NCBI GenBank assembly: GCA_025449725.1
Contig: JANWIU010000013.1
Location: 1-7,485 of the forward strand
From: Pseudobdellovibrio sp.
GTDB taxonomy: Bacteria > Bdellovibrionota > Bdellovibrionia > Bdellovibrionales > Bdellovibrionaceae
DNA: 7,485 bases
Direction of reading: 5' to 3'
Positions 1-6,358 of this stretch are shown here, piece after piece. Positions within the stretch are counted from its first letter, which is position 1; each line of letters opens with the position of its first letter. The notes under the pieces are model-generated. The model made no database searches and was not told the DNA's origin. It saw only the letters and a program-made list of their open reading frames with translations. The position numbers and the translations under genes were made by a program.

Positions 1-56
1 AAGCCTACCAGGCATTTAGCTACTTAAAGGCCTGGCGCACTCTAAAAAGCATGTAA
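1..56 (+). CDS. Possible C-terminal end of an unidentified protein (5' truncated by window edge)
   Basis: Reading frame 3 is open from the left edge to a TAA at 54-56 and gives AYQAFSYLKAWRTLKSM. The other two plus frames stop within 30 bases. The peptide has ordinary amphipathic, aromatic/basic composition and could be the last helix of a real protein, but 17 residues cannot identify a family. If real, the gene converges on trigger factor. A REP-like palindrome begins 15 bases after the stop. The frame could be open by chance at this length. Confidence 0.3.
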   Translation, partial: AYQAFSYLKAWRTLKSM

Positions 57-69
57 CGCACCCGCTTCT

Positions 70-87
70 GGGTGACTGGCACCTTTT
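70..87. repeat. REP-like imperfect palindrome, copy A
   Basis: The core GTGACTGGCAC at 72-82 sits inside GGTG-N5-CACC followed by TTTT. It matches copy B (core at 193-203) at 10 of 11 bases, in the same orientation. The GGTG arm is shared with a competing hairpin CACCC-N6-GGGTG at 59-74, so only one of the two can form. A separate 5-bp hairpin (ATCCG/CGGAT, 90-104) follows. Short palindromes of this GTGNCNGGCAC type, ending in a T-run, occur as dispersed intergenic repeats in some bacteria. Their status in this genome cannot be judged from one window. Confidence 0.45.
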
Positions 88-141
88 GAATCCGGATATC
101 GGATCAAACTTACGACGAAATAGACTGAATAGCTGCTGATC

Positions 142-168
142 AAAACAAGCCGGGAAATGTCCCGGCTT
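142..168 (-). terminator. Intrinsic terminator downstream of tig
   Basis: AAGCCGGGA (147-155) pairs perfectly with TCCCGGCTT (160-168) around a four-base loop. Read on the minus strand, the 9-bp GC-rich stem is followed by TTGTTTTG, a U-rich tail. It lies about 40 bases past the tig stop codon. On the plus strand the stem is followed by TATAATAAATTC, a poorer U-tract, so the leftward orientation is favoured. Weaker bidirectional action on the gene entering from the left is possible. Confidence 0.75.
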
Positions 169-187
169 TATAATAAATTCTCTTAGA

Positions 188-208
188 AAAAAGTGACCGG
201 CACTTTTT
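188..208. repeat. REP-like imperfect palindrome, copy B, touching the tig stop codon
   Basis: AAAAAGTG (188-195) pairs with CACTTTTT (201-208) around the loop ACCGG. The core GTGACCGGCAC (193-203) is nearly identical to copy A about 121 bases away. On the minus strand the arm begins in the tig stop codon (207-209) and ends in six T residues (192-187). It could therefore act as a first weak terminator or a 3' stability element ahead of the stronger hairpin at 147-168. Only three of the eight stem pairs are G-C. Confidence 0.5.
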
Positions 209-1520
209 AGTTTTGTTCTTCTTTTAATTCTTTTGCGTCTACTTCTTTTACTTTTGCTTTTTCTGTTAAAAGCTTTACCACTTTGTCTTCTGTGATCATG
301 TACGTCAGACGGCTCATTTGTTCTGGCTTGGAATACCATTCTTTAATACGAGAAAGTTCGATGCCCGTTTGCTTAGAGTACTCTTCAAACTTAGCTTCGA
401 TATCTTCTTTTTTGCAGCCTAAGTCTTTTTCTTGAGCCAACTTGTCGATCAAGAAGCTGGATTGAATCATTTCAGCTGCTGAATTTGAAAAGTCAGTATC
501 CCATTTTTGAATGTACGCATCGAAGTCAGCTTCTTGCATACCTTGATCGCCCATACGTTTTTTGAAATCTTCAATCAGCGCTGCTTTTTGGTCTTTTAGC
601 AACGAAGCCGGAACTTCAACCGGATTAGCTTGCACTAATTTTTTCAACAGACGATTTTTGAAAGCGTCATCGATGCGTTTCTTTTCAGTTTGTTCGATAT
701 CATCTGCTACTGTTTTTTTGAATTCAGCCAAAGTTTGGTTTGCGCCGATTTCTTTTAAAAGCTCATCTGTAATTTCAGGAAGCTCTTTCTTTTTTAAACC
801 TTTTAAAGTGACTTTGAATTCAACAGGCTTACCTGCAAGAGCTGCAGAATGGTAAGGATCCGGGAATTTTAAATTCAATGTGCGGTTCTCGCCCACTTTC
901 ATTCCAACGATTCCTTCTTCGTAACCTTCGATGAATTGTTTTGAACCTAATTCTAATTGCTGATCACGGCCAGCGCCGTTTTCAAGAGGTTGGCCATCAA
1001 CAAAACCGTCAAAATCAAATACTGCCGTGTCACCCAACTGTGCCGGGCGCTGGTCAAGTACATCAACCAGTTGTGCTTTTGAATTACGGACATTGTCTAA
1101 AACCTGTTGAATGCGTTTTTCGTCTAGAACTAATTTTTCTCTTTCAACTTCCAGACCTTCCCATTTAGTTAATTTCACTTCAGGGCGAATATCAAAAATT
1201 GCAGAAAATGAAAAATCTTTTGATTCTGATGGATCATCAAATTCGAATTCAGGATAATTGATCGGATCAATATTTTGTTCTTTTAAAGCTTTCGGATAAT
1301 GTTGCTGAATTAAGTCCTGAGCTACATCACCTTGAACGCGGTCCTTGTACATCGTTTTGATTGTTGCAATCGGCGCTTTGCCTTTACGGAAACCTTTGAT
1401 CTCAACTTGTTTTTGAATATCGTTGTAAACTTTTGAAAATGCGTTTTTGACCGTTTCAGCAGGAACTTCAACATTAAGTTTGCGTTGTAGTCCTTCGGTT
1501 ACCTGAATTTGAGCTTTCAC
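207..1520 (-). CDS. tig: Trigger factor, ribosome-associated chaperone / peptidyl-prolyl isomerase
   Basis: This cytoplasmic chaperone binds the ribosome at the exit tunnel and shields nascent chains. The 437 residues are close to the usual length. The N-terminal ribosome-binding domain (about 1-115) carries the signature GFRKGKAP at 43-50, with the FRK triplet at 44-46 as in E. coli. An FKBP-type isomerase domain follows (about 163-247), with FDFDGFVDGQ and a conserved FPDPY segment (219-223). A helical C-terminal chaperone domain fills the rest and ends in a Lys/Glu-rich tail. The start is GTG (1518-1520), preceded by AAGGAG at a five-base spacing. clpP, often next to tig, is not seen downstream in the 206 bases available, and a terminator closes the gene. 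A minus-strand promoter lies in the divergent gap shared with the ATPase operon. Confidence 0.97.
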   Translation of the reverse strand: MKAQIQVTEGLQRKLNVEVPAETVKNAFSKVYNDIQKQVEIKGFRKGKAPIATIKTMYKDRVQGDVAQDLIQQHYPKALKEQNIDPINYPEFEFDDPSESKDFSFSAIFDIRPEVKLTKWEGLEVEREKLVLDEKRIQQVLDNVRNSKAQLVDVLDQRPAQLGDTAVFDFDGFVDGQPLENGAGRDQQLELGSKQFIEGYEEGIVGMKVGENRTLNLKFPDPYHSAALAGKPVEFKVTLKGLKKKELPEITDELLKEIGANQTLAEFKKTVADDIEQTEKKRIDDAFKNRLLKKLVQANPVEVPASLLKDQKAALIEDFKKRMGDQGMQEADFDAYIQKWDTDFSNSAAEMIQSSFLIDKLAQEKDLGCKKEDIEAKFEEYSKQTGIELSRIKEWYSKPEQMSRLTYMITEDKVVKLLTEKAKVKEVDAKELKEEQN

Positions 1521-1525
1521 AGACT

Positions 1526-1531
1526 CTCCTT
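1526..1531 (-). promoter_or_regulatory. Shine-Dalgarno of tig, fixing its GTG start
   Basis: On the minus strand AAGGAG is followed by five bases and then GTG. The spacing is ideal, and it supports the GTG start, which gives the conserved N-terminus with the FRK motif at the E. coli positions. Confidence 0.85.
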
Positions 1532-1571
1532 ATTGTGCTACTTTATTTAAAAATACGAACTGGCAAACTAG

Positions 1572-1600
1572 AGTATAAATTAGGCAAAGGCAATGGTAAA
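1572..1600 (-). promoter_or_regulatory. Predicted sigma70-type promoter of tig
   Basis: On the minus strand, TTTACC (1600-1595) is separated by exactly 17 bases from TATACT (1577-1572). These match the -35 and -10 consensus at four and five of six positions. Transcription would start near 1565, leaving a leader of roughly 45 bases. The -35 lies over the start codon and first codons of the divergent ATPase gene, so expression of the two sides may interfere. Confidence 0.5.
1574..1579 (+). promoter_or_regulatory. Possible -10 element for the ATPase operon
   Basis: TATAAA reads rightward and overlaps the leftward tig -10 (TATACT, 1577-1572) in the same AGTATAAAT stretch. No good -35 lies 15-18 bases upstream. 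Start of transcription near 1586 would leave only about seven leader bases before the ATG at 1593. The real operon promoter may instead lie further left, inside tig. Confidence 0.25.
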
Positions 1601-2468
1601 AAAGGCGCATTTGATCACGGGCAAAGGAGGAGTAGGCAAATCGCTGTTTGCTGCTGCTTTGGCTCAGCATTTAAGCACTCAAAGTAGCTCTAAAAAGGCT
1701 GCTGTTTTGCTTACAGAATTAAGTGAACATAGTTTTTACCGGGATTTTTTAAAACAGCCTAATATTAGCTACATTCCTAAGCCTTGGAAACAGGGTGTTG
1801 ATCTGGCGCAATGGTCTCCCGACGATTGCCTAAAGGAATATGCACTTCATTTGCTTAAAATAGAAAGCCTTTACAGATTATTTATCGAAAATCCGGTTAC
1901 GAAAAGCCTTATCCAAATAGCCCCTGGCCTTCAGGATCTTGCCGTTGTTGGCAAACTGACCTCGTCTCCGCGACGGCACGGGCCCGTGATGAACTACGAC
2001 GAAATTGTTGTTGATTCCTATGCGACAGGCCATTTTCTATCGATGTTACGGGCGCCCTCCTCATTACAGGAAGCCGTGCCTTTCGGGCCCATGGGCGAGC
2101 AAACTAAAAGTATAAATGAATGCATCAGAAACCCCGGCTTCACCCAAATTCATTTGGTTTGCCTGCCCGAAGAACTCCCGGTAACGGAAAGTATTGAACT
2201 TTATAATCAGTTAAAAAATGAATTCGGAATTACCGCAAATTTTTACTTAAATAAAATGTCTCTTTTGAATGTAAGTGATCTATCCGGTCTTTCTGCGGAA
2301 GCCATTATGTCTCTGCAAAATCTTTTAGAAAGTGAAGCGTGGTCGCGAGAAAAATTAAAATCCGCAGGAATTAATTTTATAGAACTACCGCTCGTCACGC
2401 TTCCGCACGCCGATGAAATAATTAGTACCATCGCCCGTCACCTAGACGAACCAGGGAAGGTGTTATGA
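1593..2468 (+). CDS. ArsA/Get3-like ATPase, first subunit, with degenerate switch regions
   Basis: This is a deviant Walker A ATPase of the ArsA/Get3 (SIMIBI) class, 291 residues and shorter than Get3. The P-loop GKGGVGKS at 10-17 keeps both the signature lysine (K11) and the P-loop lysine (K16). Where family members have a switch I STDPAHS-like motif, this protein has TELSEHS (41-47), so the usual catalytic aspartate is missing. Switch II is DSYATGH (141-147), preceded by a Walker B-like IVVD; the typical form is DTAPTGH. An APGLQDL segment (110-116) also fits the family. No CXXC or arsenic-binding cysteine cluster is visible, and no arsB, arsD or arsR lies nearby. The gene overlaps the next ATPase by four bases (ATGA), implying translational coupling. 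A poor AAAGG precedes the ATG, and an in-frame stop at 1581-1583 rules out an earlier start. Cytoplasmic; substrate unknown. Confidence 0.88.
   Translation: MVKKAHLITGKGGVGKSLFAAALAQHLSTQSSSKKAAVLLTELSEHSFYRDFLKQPNISYIPKPWKQGVDLAQWSPDDCLKEYALHLLKIESLYRLFIENPVTKSLIQIAPGLQDLAVVGKLTSSPRRHGPVMNYDEIVVDSYATGHFLSMLRAPSSLQEAVPFGPMGEQTKSINECIRNPGFTQIHLVCLPEELPVTESIELYNQLKNEFGITANFYLNKMSLLNVSDLSGLSAEAIMSLQNLLESEAWSREKLKSAGINFIELPLVTLPHADEIISTIARHLDEPGKVL
2453..2460 (+). promoter_or_regulatory. Shine-Dalgarno for the second ATPase
   Basis: AGGGAAGG lies inside the last codons of the first ATPase, four bases before the ATG at 2465. A second ATG follows at 2468. The ATG-TGA overlap and this site suggest coupled translation and matched amounts of the two subunits. 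Confidence 0.7.
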
Positions 2469-3517
2469 TGGATCTGAAGCCGGAAACAAAAACAGTCATT
2501 TGCATCGGCTCAGGTGGTGTCGGCAAAACAACTCTAGCGGCTTCGTTGGCAGCAGGCTGGGCGCGCGACGGCAAAAAAGTTTTAGTTCTTACAATTGATC
2601 CTTCCTTAAGGCTGACGCAAACTCTTGGCGTAACACCTGATGGTGATATTCATGAGGTTCACTTGCCTGAAGGATCTAAAGGAAAACTATTTTCCTGTGT
2701 AATCAATCACCAAAAAACTTTTGATTGGTTTATTCGTTCAGCCGCACAGGACGCAAATGTACAGCTTCTTCTCGAAAACAGGCTTTATCAGCAGCTTTCC
2801 GGAAAGCTCAGCGGGTCACAGGAATTTACTTCTTTAATCAGCCTCTACCGCTATGTGAATTCCGGTGATTATGACTTGGTTGTTCTCGATACGCCGCCAT
2901 CGCAGCACACATGGAACTTTTTAAAAGCACCAGAAAAAATTTCGATGCTTTTTAATGAAGGCGTCGCCAGCTGGTTCAGGCAAAGCGATGAAGCACCCAA
3001 CTTCTTTAAAAAAATAATCAACTTAAGCACGACGCAGGTTTTAAAAGCACTTGAAATGCTGACCGGGTCACAGTTCATGAAAGAGCTCTCGTCGTTCTTT
3101 CGGGCGGTTCAACGCTGGGAAGGCCCACTTGAAGCTTATGTCAGTAACTGTCATCGCCTGTTAATCTCCCCGACTACAGAATTTATTCTGGTAACCGCAC
3201 TCGATTCTTCGCGGCTGAATGAAGCCCAGAAGCTCAGTCGTGAAATATCTAAGCAGGGATATCATCTAACCTGTGTCGTCATAAATCGTGTGCCTGTTTG
3301 GGCTCAACATGAAACTTCGGCCAAGGATTTGTCGCCACGTGTACAAGATTTAAAAAATTACTATAAAAGTCTGGCAGATAATCTTAAATCCGGTCTAGAA
3401 CAGTTTAAAAAAGGTTTGCGGATTTATAAGTGCTTTGAACAACAACAAAAAGCAGAAGACATGACCGGATTGCTTTTAAACTACGACCATATCGTAACTA
3501 TCATGTATACAAATTAG
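2465..3517 (+). CDS. ArsA/Get3-like ATPase, second subunit, lacking the signature lysine
   Basis: This is the partner of the preceding ATPase, 350 residues and about Get3 length. Its P-loop GSGGVGKT (15-22) keeps K21 but has serine where the intradimer signature lysine normally sits. Switch I is intact (TIDPSLRLTQTLG, 43-55, with D45), and so is switch II (DTPPSQHTWNFL, from 142). GSQEF (117-121) and the late VVINRV segment are typical of the bacterial paired ArsA-like family, in which switch I reads roughly TIDPARRLA. The mycobacterial Get3-like pair Rv3679/Rv3680 is, from memory, the best-studied relative. No CXXC zinc motif is present. The protein probably forms a heterodimer with its neighbour, taking the missing lysine in trans; that is inference. 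Cytoplasmic, client unknown. An arsenite-pump role is unlikely without a pump. Confidence 0.9.
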   Translation: MMDLKPETKTVICIGSGGVGKTTLAASLAAGWARDGKKVLVLTIDPSLRLTQTLGVTPDGDIHEVHLPEGSKGKLFSCVINHQKTFDWFIRSAAQDANVQLLLENRLYQQLSGKLSGSQEFTSLISLYRYVNSGDYDLVVLDTPPSQHTWNFLKAPEKISMLFNEGVASWFRQSDEAPNFFKKIINLSTTQVLKALEMLTGSQFMKELSSFFRAVQRWEGPLEAYVSNCHRLLISPTTEFILVTALDSSRLNEAQKLSREISKQGYHLTCVVINRVPVWAQHETSAKDLSPRVQDLKNYYKSLADNLKSGLEQFKKGLRIYKCFEQQQKAEDMTGLLLNYDHIVTIMYTN

Positions 3518-3540
3518 AGACATTAAGTCAGAATAGCTTT

Positions 3541-4395
3541 ATGTTTTTCTCCTGCAATTTGAAAATTACTTTAGGAATAATCCTTGCCGCCGGATGGATT
3601 TCGTCATGCGCGTATTTGCAAGAGAACTTAAAAGACGAAAAACCCCCCGTAGAAGAAATTAAGCCGCAGCTTTCAGAGCGTGAACTTATGTTTAACAGCG
3701 CTGAAGCGGAATTAAAAAATGGAAACGATAAAGTGGCGCTTCCTATGTTTTTGCACATTGCGCGCGACCCGGCTGAAGGGGCAGACCCTATCTATGAAAA
3801 AAGTCTGTTGAACGTTGGCCGTATTTACGAACGAACCGACCAGTCTGAGAAGGCCATTTTAGCTTTTCAGGAATTACTTAAAACCAACAGCAAGGTCATT
3901 ACGAAGACCTCGTTACGAATGGCGATTATAAAAAATCACTTTCGGGTAGAAAATTACTATCAGGCCAGAATTGTGCGCACTGAAATAGATGCGGACTACA
4001 AACAGCAAAAAATTTATTTGCAGGATATTTTTCAAGCGCTTTACTACCAGACAGATCTTTATTTGGACCGCCATATTTTAGACGAGCTGCTTTTTATCGG
4101 AGAAGTTCAAAAGTATTTCGTTTATGTTATTGAAAGTGATTTGCAGACAGAGTCAGAGAAAACAACGGACCTGCTTATTCTTTATTACAAAAAATTTGTG
4201 GCCCAGCTTGATAGTTCAACCCTTGCGCCTGAGCTTAAAAAGAATTTGATGATTTCTTTAATCAACCAGTTGAATAAATTTGATCGCTATAAGATGGAAG
4301 GCGAAAGCCAGGTTACCAACTTTAACCGCTTCTCAAATTTTGCAAACGACACTCAACGTAAGTTAACTGAAAGACTCGCCAATGGAAAATTCTGA
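3541..4395 (+). CDS. Outer-membrane-type lipoprotein with TPR-like helical repeats
   Basis: A short N-region with Lys8 and a hydrophobic stretch (9-22) lead to the lipobox ISSC, predicting lipidation of C23 after signal peptidase II. Residue +2 is Ala, not Asp, so sorting to the outer membrane is expected. A charged linker (27-45) follows. Helical hairpins resembling tetratricopeptide repeats come next at about 46-78, 84-117 and 120-150; the clearest reads NVGRIYERTDQSEKAILAFQELL. The rest is helix-rich and of no recognised family. TPR lipoproteins such as BamD or CpoB act as envelope scaffolds, but I cannot assign this one to either. It starts 23 bases after the ATPase pair with no good ribosome site, and its last 14 bases overlap the ligase gene. 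It may be an envelope partner of the operon. Confidence 0.8.
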   Translation: MFFSCNLKITLGIILAAGWISSCAYLQENLKDEKPPVEEIKPQLSERELMFNSAEAELKNGNDKVALPMFLHIARDPAEGADPIYEKSLLNVGRIYERTDQSEKAILAFQELLKTNSKVITKTSLRMAIIKNHFRVENYYQARIVRTEIDADYKQQKIYLQDIFQALYYQTDLYLDRHILDELLFIGEVQKYFVYVIESDLQTESEKTTDLLILYYKKFVAQLDSSTLAPELKKNLMISLINQLNKFDRYKMEGESQVTNFNRFSNFANDTQRKLTERLANGKF

Positions 4396-5656
4396 AAGCT
4401 CAAAAGTTCGCGAATACGTACATTCGCAAATCTGTAAAAATTTTCCGGAACTCAATACCTGGTTTCAGTCGCAGACAAAGCAACTGGCTTACCCCGTTTA
4501 CTCTAGCTATGATATACGTGATTCAGGTTATAAAATTACCAACGTCGATGCGAATATTTATCCGGCCGGGTTCAATAACATCTGCCCTACCGATAAAGAA
4601 ACCTCAGTGGATCTTTTTAAAAGGTACATCGAGATTCATTACTCAAAAGATGTAAAAAAGATTTTAATCATCACTGAAGAACATACAAAGAATCCATATT
4701 ACCTTGAAAATGTTGGAACGATCGCTGAACTGCTGACCCAGGGCGGGTTTCAGGTGCGCCTGGCGTTTCCACGCCAGTTAGATGAAGTGCTGACAATGGA
4801 ATCAGTTACCGGCCGCCAATTGCAGTTTGGTAATGGCTACGAAGACTCACCTTGGGTTAAAGAGTTCGGGCCTGATTTGGTTATTTGCAATAACGACTTT
4901 TCGTTAGCTCTTGAAGAGTGGGGCAAGCAATCGGTGATTCCAATGAATCCACCACGTGAGCTGGGCTGGTATCAGCGTAAAAAATCCCGCTATTTTTTGA
5001 ATTACAACGATTTGGTAAATCAGTTCGCCGGTATTATTAAAGTTGATCCGTTTTTATTACGGGTTGAAACAGAAGAATTTGCTGAATTCGACGTTAACAG
5101 TGATGTTAGCCGTGATCATCTGGCCAGTCAGGTTGATGCGTTTCTAGAAACGATCCGTAAAAAATATAAAGAGCAGAACATTTCACAAGAGCCGTTTTGT
5201 TTTGTAAAAAACAATGCCGGCACTTACGGTCTTGGAGTCATTAAAGTAAATACGGCCAGCGAAATCAAAGAGTGGACCTACAACGCCAGAAAAAAAATGA
5301 AAGCCGCAAAAGGCGGAAAGGTCATCGAGACCGTCATTATTCAGGAAGGTGTTCCCTCGATTGTAACTGCAGACAAAGCTTCCGCAGAACCGGTCATTTA
5401 TATGATCGGTTGCGACTTAGCGGGCGGGTTTTTGCGCACTCACGCCGAAAAATCTTCAACTGAGAGTTTGAATTCCCCCGGAGCCGTTTACAAACGTCTT
5501 TGCGTCACCGATCTTTACACCGACCGCACCAGCTGTCCGAGAGAGAACGTCTATGGATGGTCCGCAAAGCTGGGGTTACTGGCCATTGGTCTGGAAGCTC
5601 AGCAAATGGATATCCAATTTAAGAACTACAAGAAGGCAACCTGCGGCTCTATTTAA
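4382..5656 (+). CDS. gshA: Glutamate-cysteine ligase, Thiobacillus ferrooxidans-type
   Basis: This enzyme joins glutamate and cysteine using ATP to give gamma-glutamylcysteine, the first step of glutathione synthesis, in the cytoplasm. The 424 residues fit the rare GshA family first described from T. ferrooxidans (TIGR02049/PF08886), which is unrelated to the E. coli enzyme. Recognisable blocks are VDANIYPAGFNNIC (55-68), FVKNNAGTYGLGV (274-286, an ATP-grasp-like lysine plus Gly-rich loop), IIQEG (319-323) and a late LNSPG (363-367), where ATP-grasp enzymes carry a metal-binding Asn. Assignment is from motif memory, not a search. The ATG overlaps the lipoprotein's 3' end by 14 bases, with only weak purine-rich sequence ahead, so coupled translation is likely. 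No glutathione synthetase (gshB) lies in the window. Confidence 0.85.
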   Translation: MENSESSKVREYVHSQICKNFPELNTWFQSQTKQLAYPVYSSYDIRDSGYKITNVDANIYPAGFNNICPTDKETSVDLFKRYIEIHYSKDVKKILIITEEHTKNPYYLENVGTIAELLTQGGFQVRLAFPRQLDEVLTMESVTGRQLQFGNGYEDSPWVKEFGPDLVICNNDFSLALEEWGKQSVIPMNPPRELGWYQRKKSRYFLNYNDLVNQFAGIIKVDPFLLRVETEEFAEFDVNSDVSRDHLASQVDAFLETIRKKYKEQNISQEPFCFVKNNAGTYGLGVIKVNTASEIKEWTYNARKKMKAAKGGKVIETVIIQEGVPSIVTADKASAEPVIYMIGCDLAGGFLRTHAEKSSTESLNSPGAVYKRLCVTDLYTDRTSCPRENVYGWSAKLGLLAIGLEAQQMDIQFKNYKKATCGSI

Positions 5657-5711
5657 GCTGTTCTCAACCAAAGTCAGAGAGAGTGGATTTAAAACGATCA
5701 GGACTCTTTCA

Positions 5712-5725
5712 ATGATTCAAATCAT
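5712..5725. repeat. Short inverted repeat in the gap after gshA
   Basis: ATGATT (5712-5717) and AATCAT (5720-5725) form an A/T-rich palindrome in the 102-base gap between gshA and the next gene. It lacks a GC-rich stem or a T-run, so it is not a good terminator. It could be an operator for the gene at 5759 or be fortuitous. No convincing promoter or terminator was found elsewhere in this gap. Confidence 0.25.
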
Positions 5726-5747
5726 GGTAATCTGAAACAGACTTAAA

Positions 5748-5751
5748 GAGG
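5748..5751 (+). promoter_or_regulatory. Shine-Dalgarno fixing the GTG start at 5759
   Basis: GAGG, within AAAGAGGA, is followed by seven bases and then GTG. It is the best ribosome site nearby, and it places the start directly before a Lys-containing hydrophobic signal segment. Confidence 0.7.
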
Positions 5752-5758
5752 AAATACA

Positions 5759-6358
5759 GTGAAAAATCAAATTAAAATTATCACTCTTCTTGGCATGGGC
5801 TTTTGCTTCGGTTTGGCTGCAGTTGTGACCAATTACACAGCTCAGAAATCACAGCGCGATCCTGCAAACGCAGGATCACTAATGCAGATTTCTAATTTGG
5901 GCATTCCGGAACTCAGAAATGAAATATTGAACCGGATCAAGGTTCATCCAACTCTTATCGGAATTAAAAAAATTGAATTAAGAGACTTTTCAACCAGCCT
6001 TTGTAAGGAAGTTAACAATATCGAATTCATATTTGCGTCTGAAGGCGTTTCAGTTGGAGGGGAACCAACGCGCTTGCTTGTTTCAATTCCCTGTGAACCG
6101 GGTATTGATTCTTCAGAAATAGCTCCTGCCGTAATTCCTGTTGGTAAGCTGTTAGCTGATAATCCTCAAAATAAATCTTATGTCTTACCCGGAAATACGG
6201 TTATATCCCTGCAAAATGTCGCAGATGTCTGGCCGACCACTTGGGTGCTGGTTCAGGTCGACATTCACACTTCTTACGGCGGCGGAATTAAACACATAAC
6301 CTTCGACCGCTCACCGGCTTCAGTAAATGATCAGCCACCGGTTGTTCTTGAATTCTAA
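5759..6358 (+). CDS. Secreted or membrane-anchored protein of unknown function
   Basis: This 199-residue protein matches no family I recognise. Translation starts at GTG with a good ribosome site. Residues 1-6 include lysines, and a hydrophobic segment (about 7-23) follows, either a cleavable signal peptide or a single N-terminal anchor. The rest would then lie in the periplasm. Two cysteines in that part (C82 and C112) could form a disulfide. The C-terminal half is rich in beta-type segments (for example WVLVQVDIHTSYGGG) and the protein ends in VVLEF. The segment around 50-75 looks like an amphipathic helix-strand. It follows gshA after 102 bases and is overlapped at its end by the membrane protein gene, suggesting co-transcription with it. 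The DNA of codons 34-40 contains a perfect hairpin. Confidence 0.75.
   Translation: MKNQIKIITLLGMGFCFGLAAVVTNYTAQKSQRDPANAGSLMQISNLGIPELRNEILNRIKVHPTLIGIKKIELRDFSTSLCKEVNNIEFIFASEGVSVGGEPTRLLVSIPCEPGIDSSEIAPAVIPVGKLLADNPQNKSYVLPGNTVISLQNVADVWPTTWVLVQVDIHTSYGGGIKHITFDRSPASVNDQPPVVLEF
5858..5877. other. Perfect 8-bp hairpin inside the 5' part of a coding region
   Basis: GATCCTGC (5858-5865) pairs with GCAGGATC (5870-5877) around an AAAC tetraloop. It sits just after the signal-segment codons of the gene at 5759. No T-run follows, so it is not a terminator. It could slow ribosomes or stabilise mRNA, or be chance. Confidence 0.5.

Noticed and set aside
59..104. Short hairpins CACCC-N6-GGGTG (59-74) and ATCCG-N5-CGGAT (90-104) as terminators or a tRNA remnant
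   Set aside because: The stems are only five base pairs, there is no proper T-run after the first, and no tRNA arms or T-loop consensus are seen on either strand.
16..339. Minus-strand 107-codon open frame
   Set aside because: It overlaps the tig 3' end in another frame, runs through the terminator hairpins and has Lys/Arg-rich low-quality composition. It is a shadow.
562..1168. Two plus-strand open frames (562-855 and 941-1168)
   Set aside because: Both are antisense to well-conserved trigger factor coding sequence and encode no recognisable domain.
1593..3517. Arsenic resistance (arsA) operon
   Set aside because: The ATPases are ArsA-like, but no ArsB pump, ArsD, ArsR or arsenic-binding cysteine cluster is present. 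The neighbours are trigger factor, a lipoprotein and GshA.
4760..4777. 7-bp hairpin in gshA (CTGGCGT/ACGCCAG)
   Set aside because: It lies mid-gene in a conserved coding region without a T-run or any positional logic, so it is probably chance.
5678..5709. Imperfect inverted repeat AGAGAGT/ACTCTTT after gshA as a terminator
   Set aside because: The 18-base loop, a G-U pair and the absence of a T-run after the stem make termination unlikely.
5553..5735. 60-codon plus-strand frame over the gshA 3' end, possible frameshifted C-terminus
   Set aside because: The gshA frame stays protein-like up to its stop, and the alternative frame has no ribosome site and unnatural composition.
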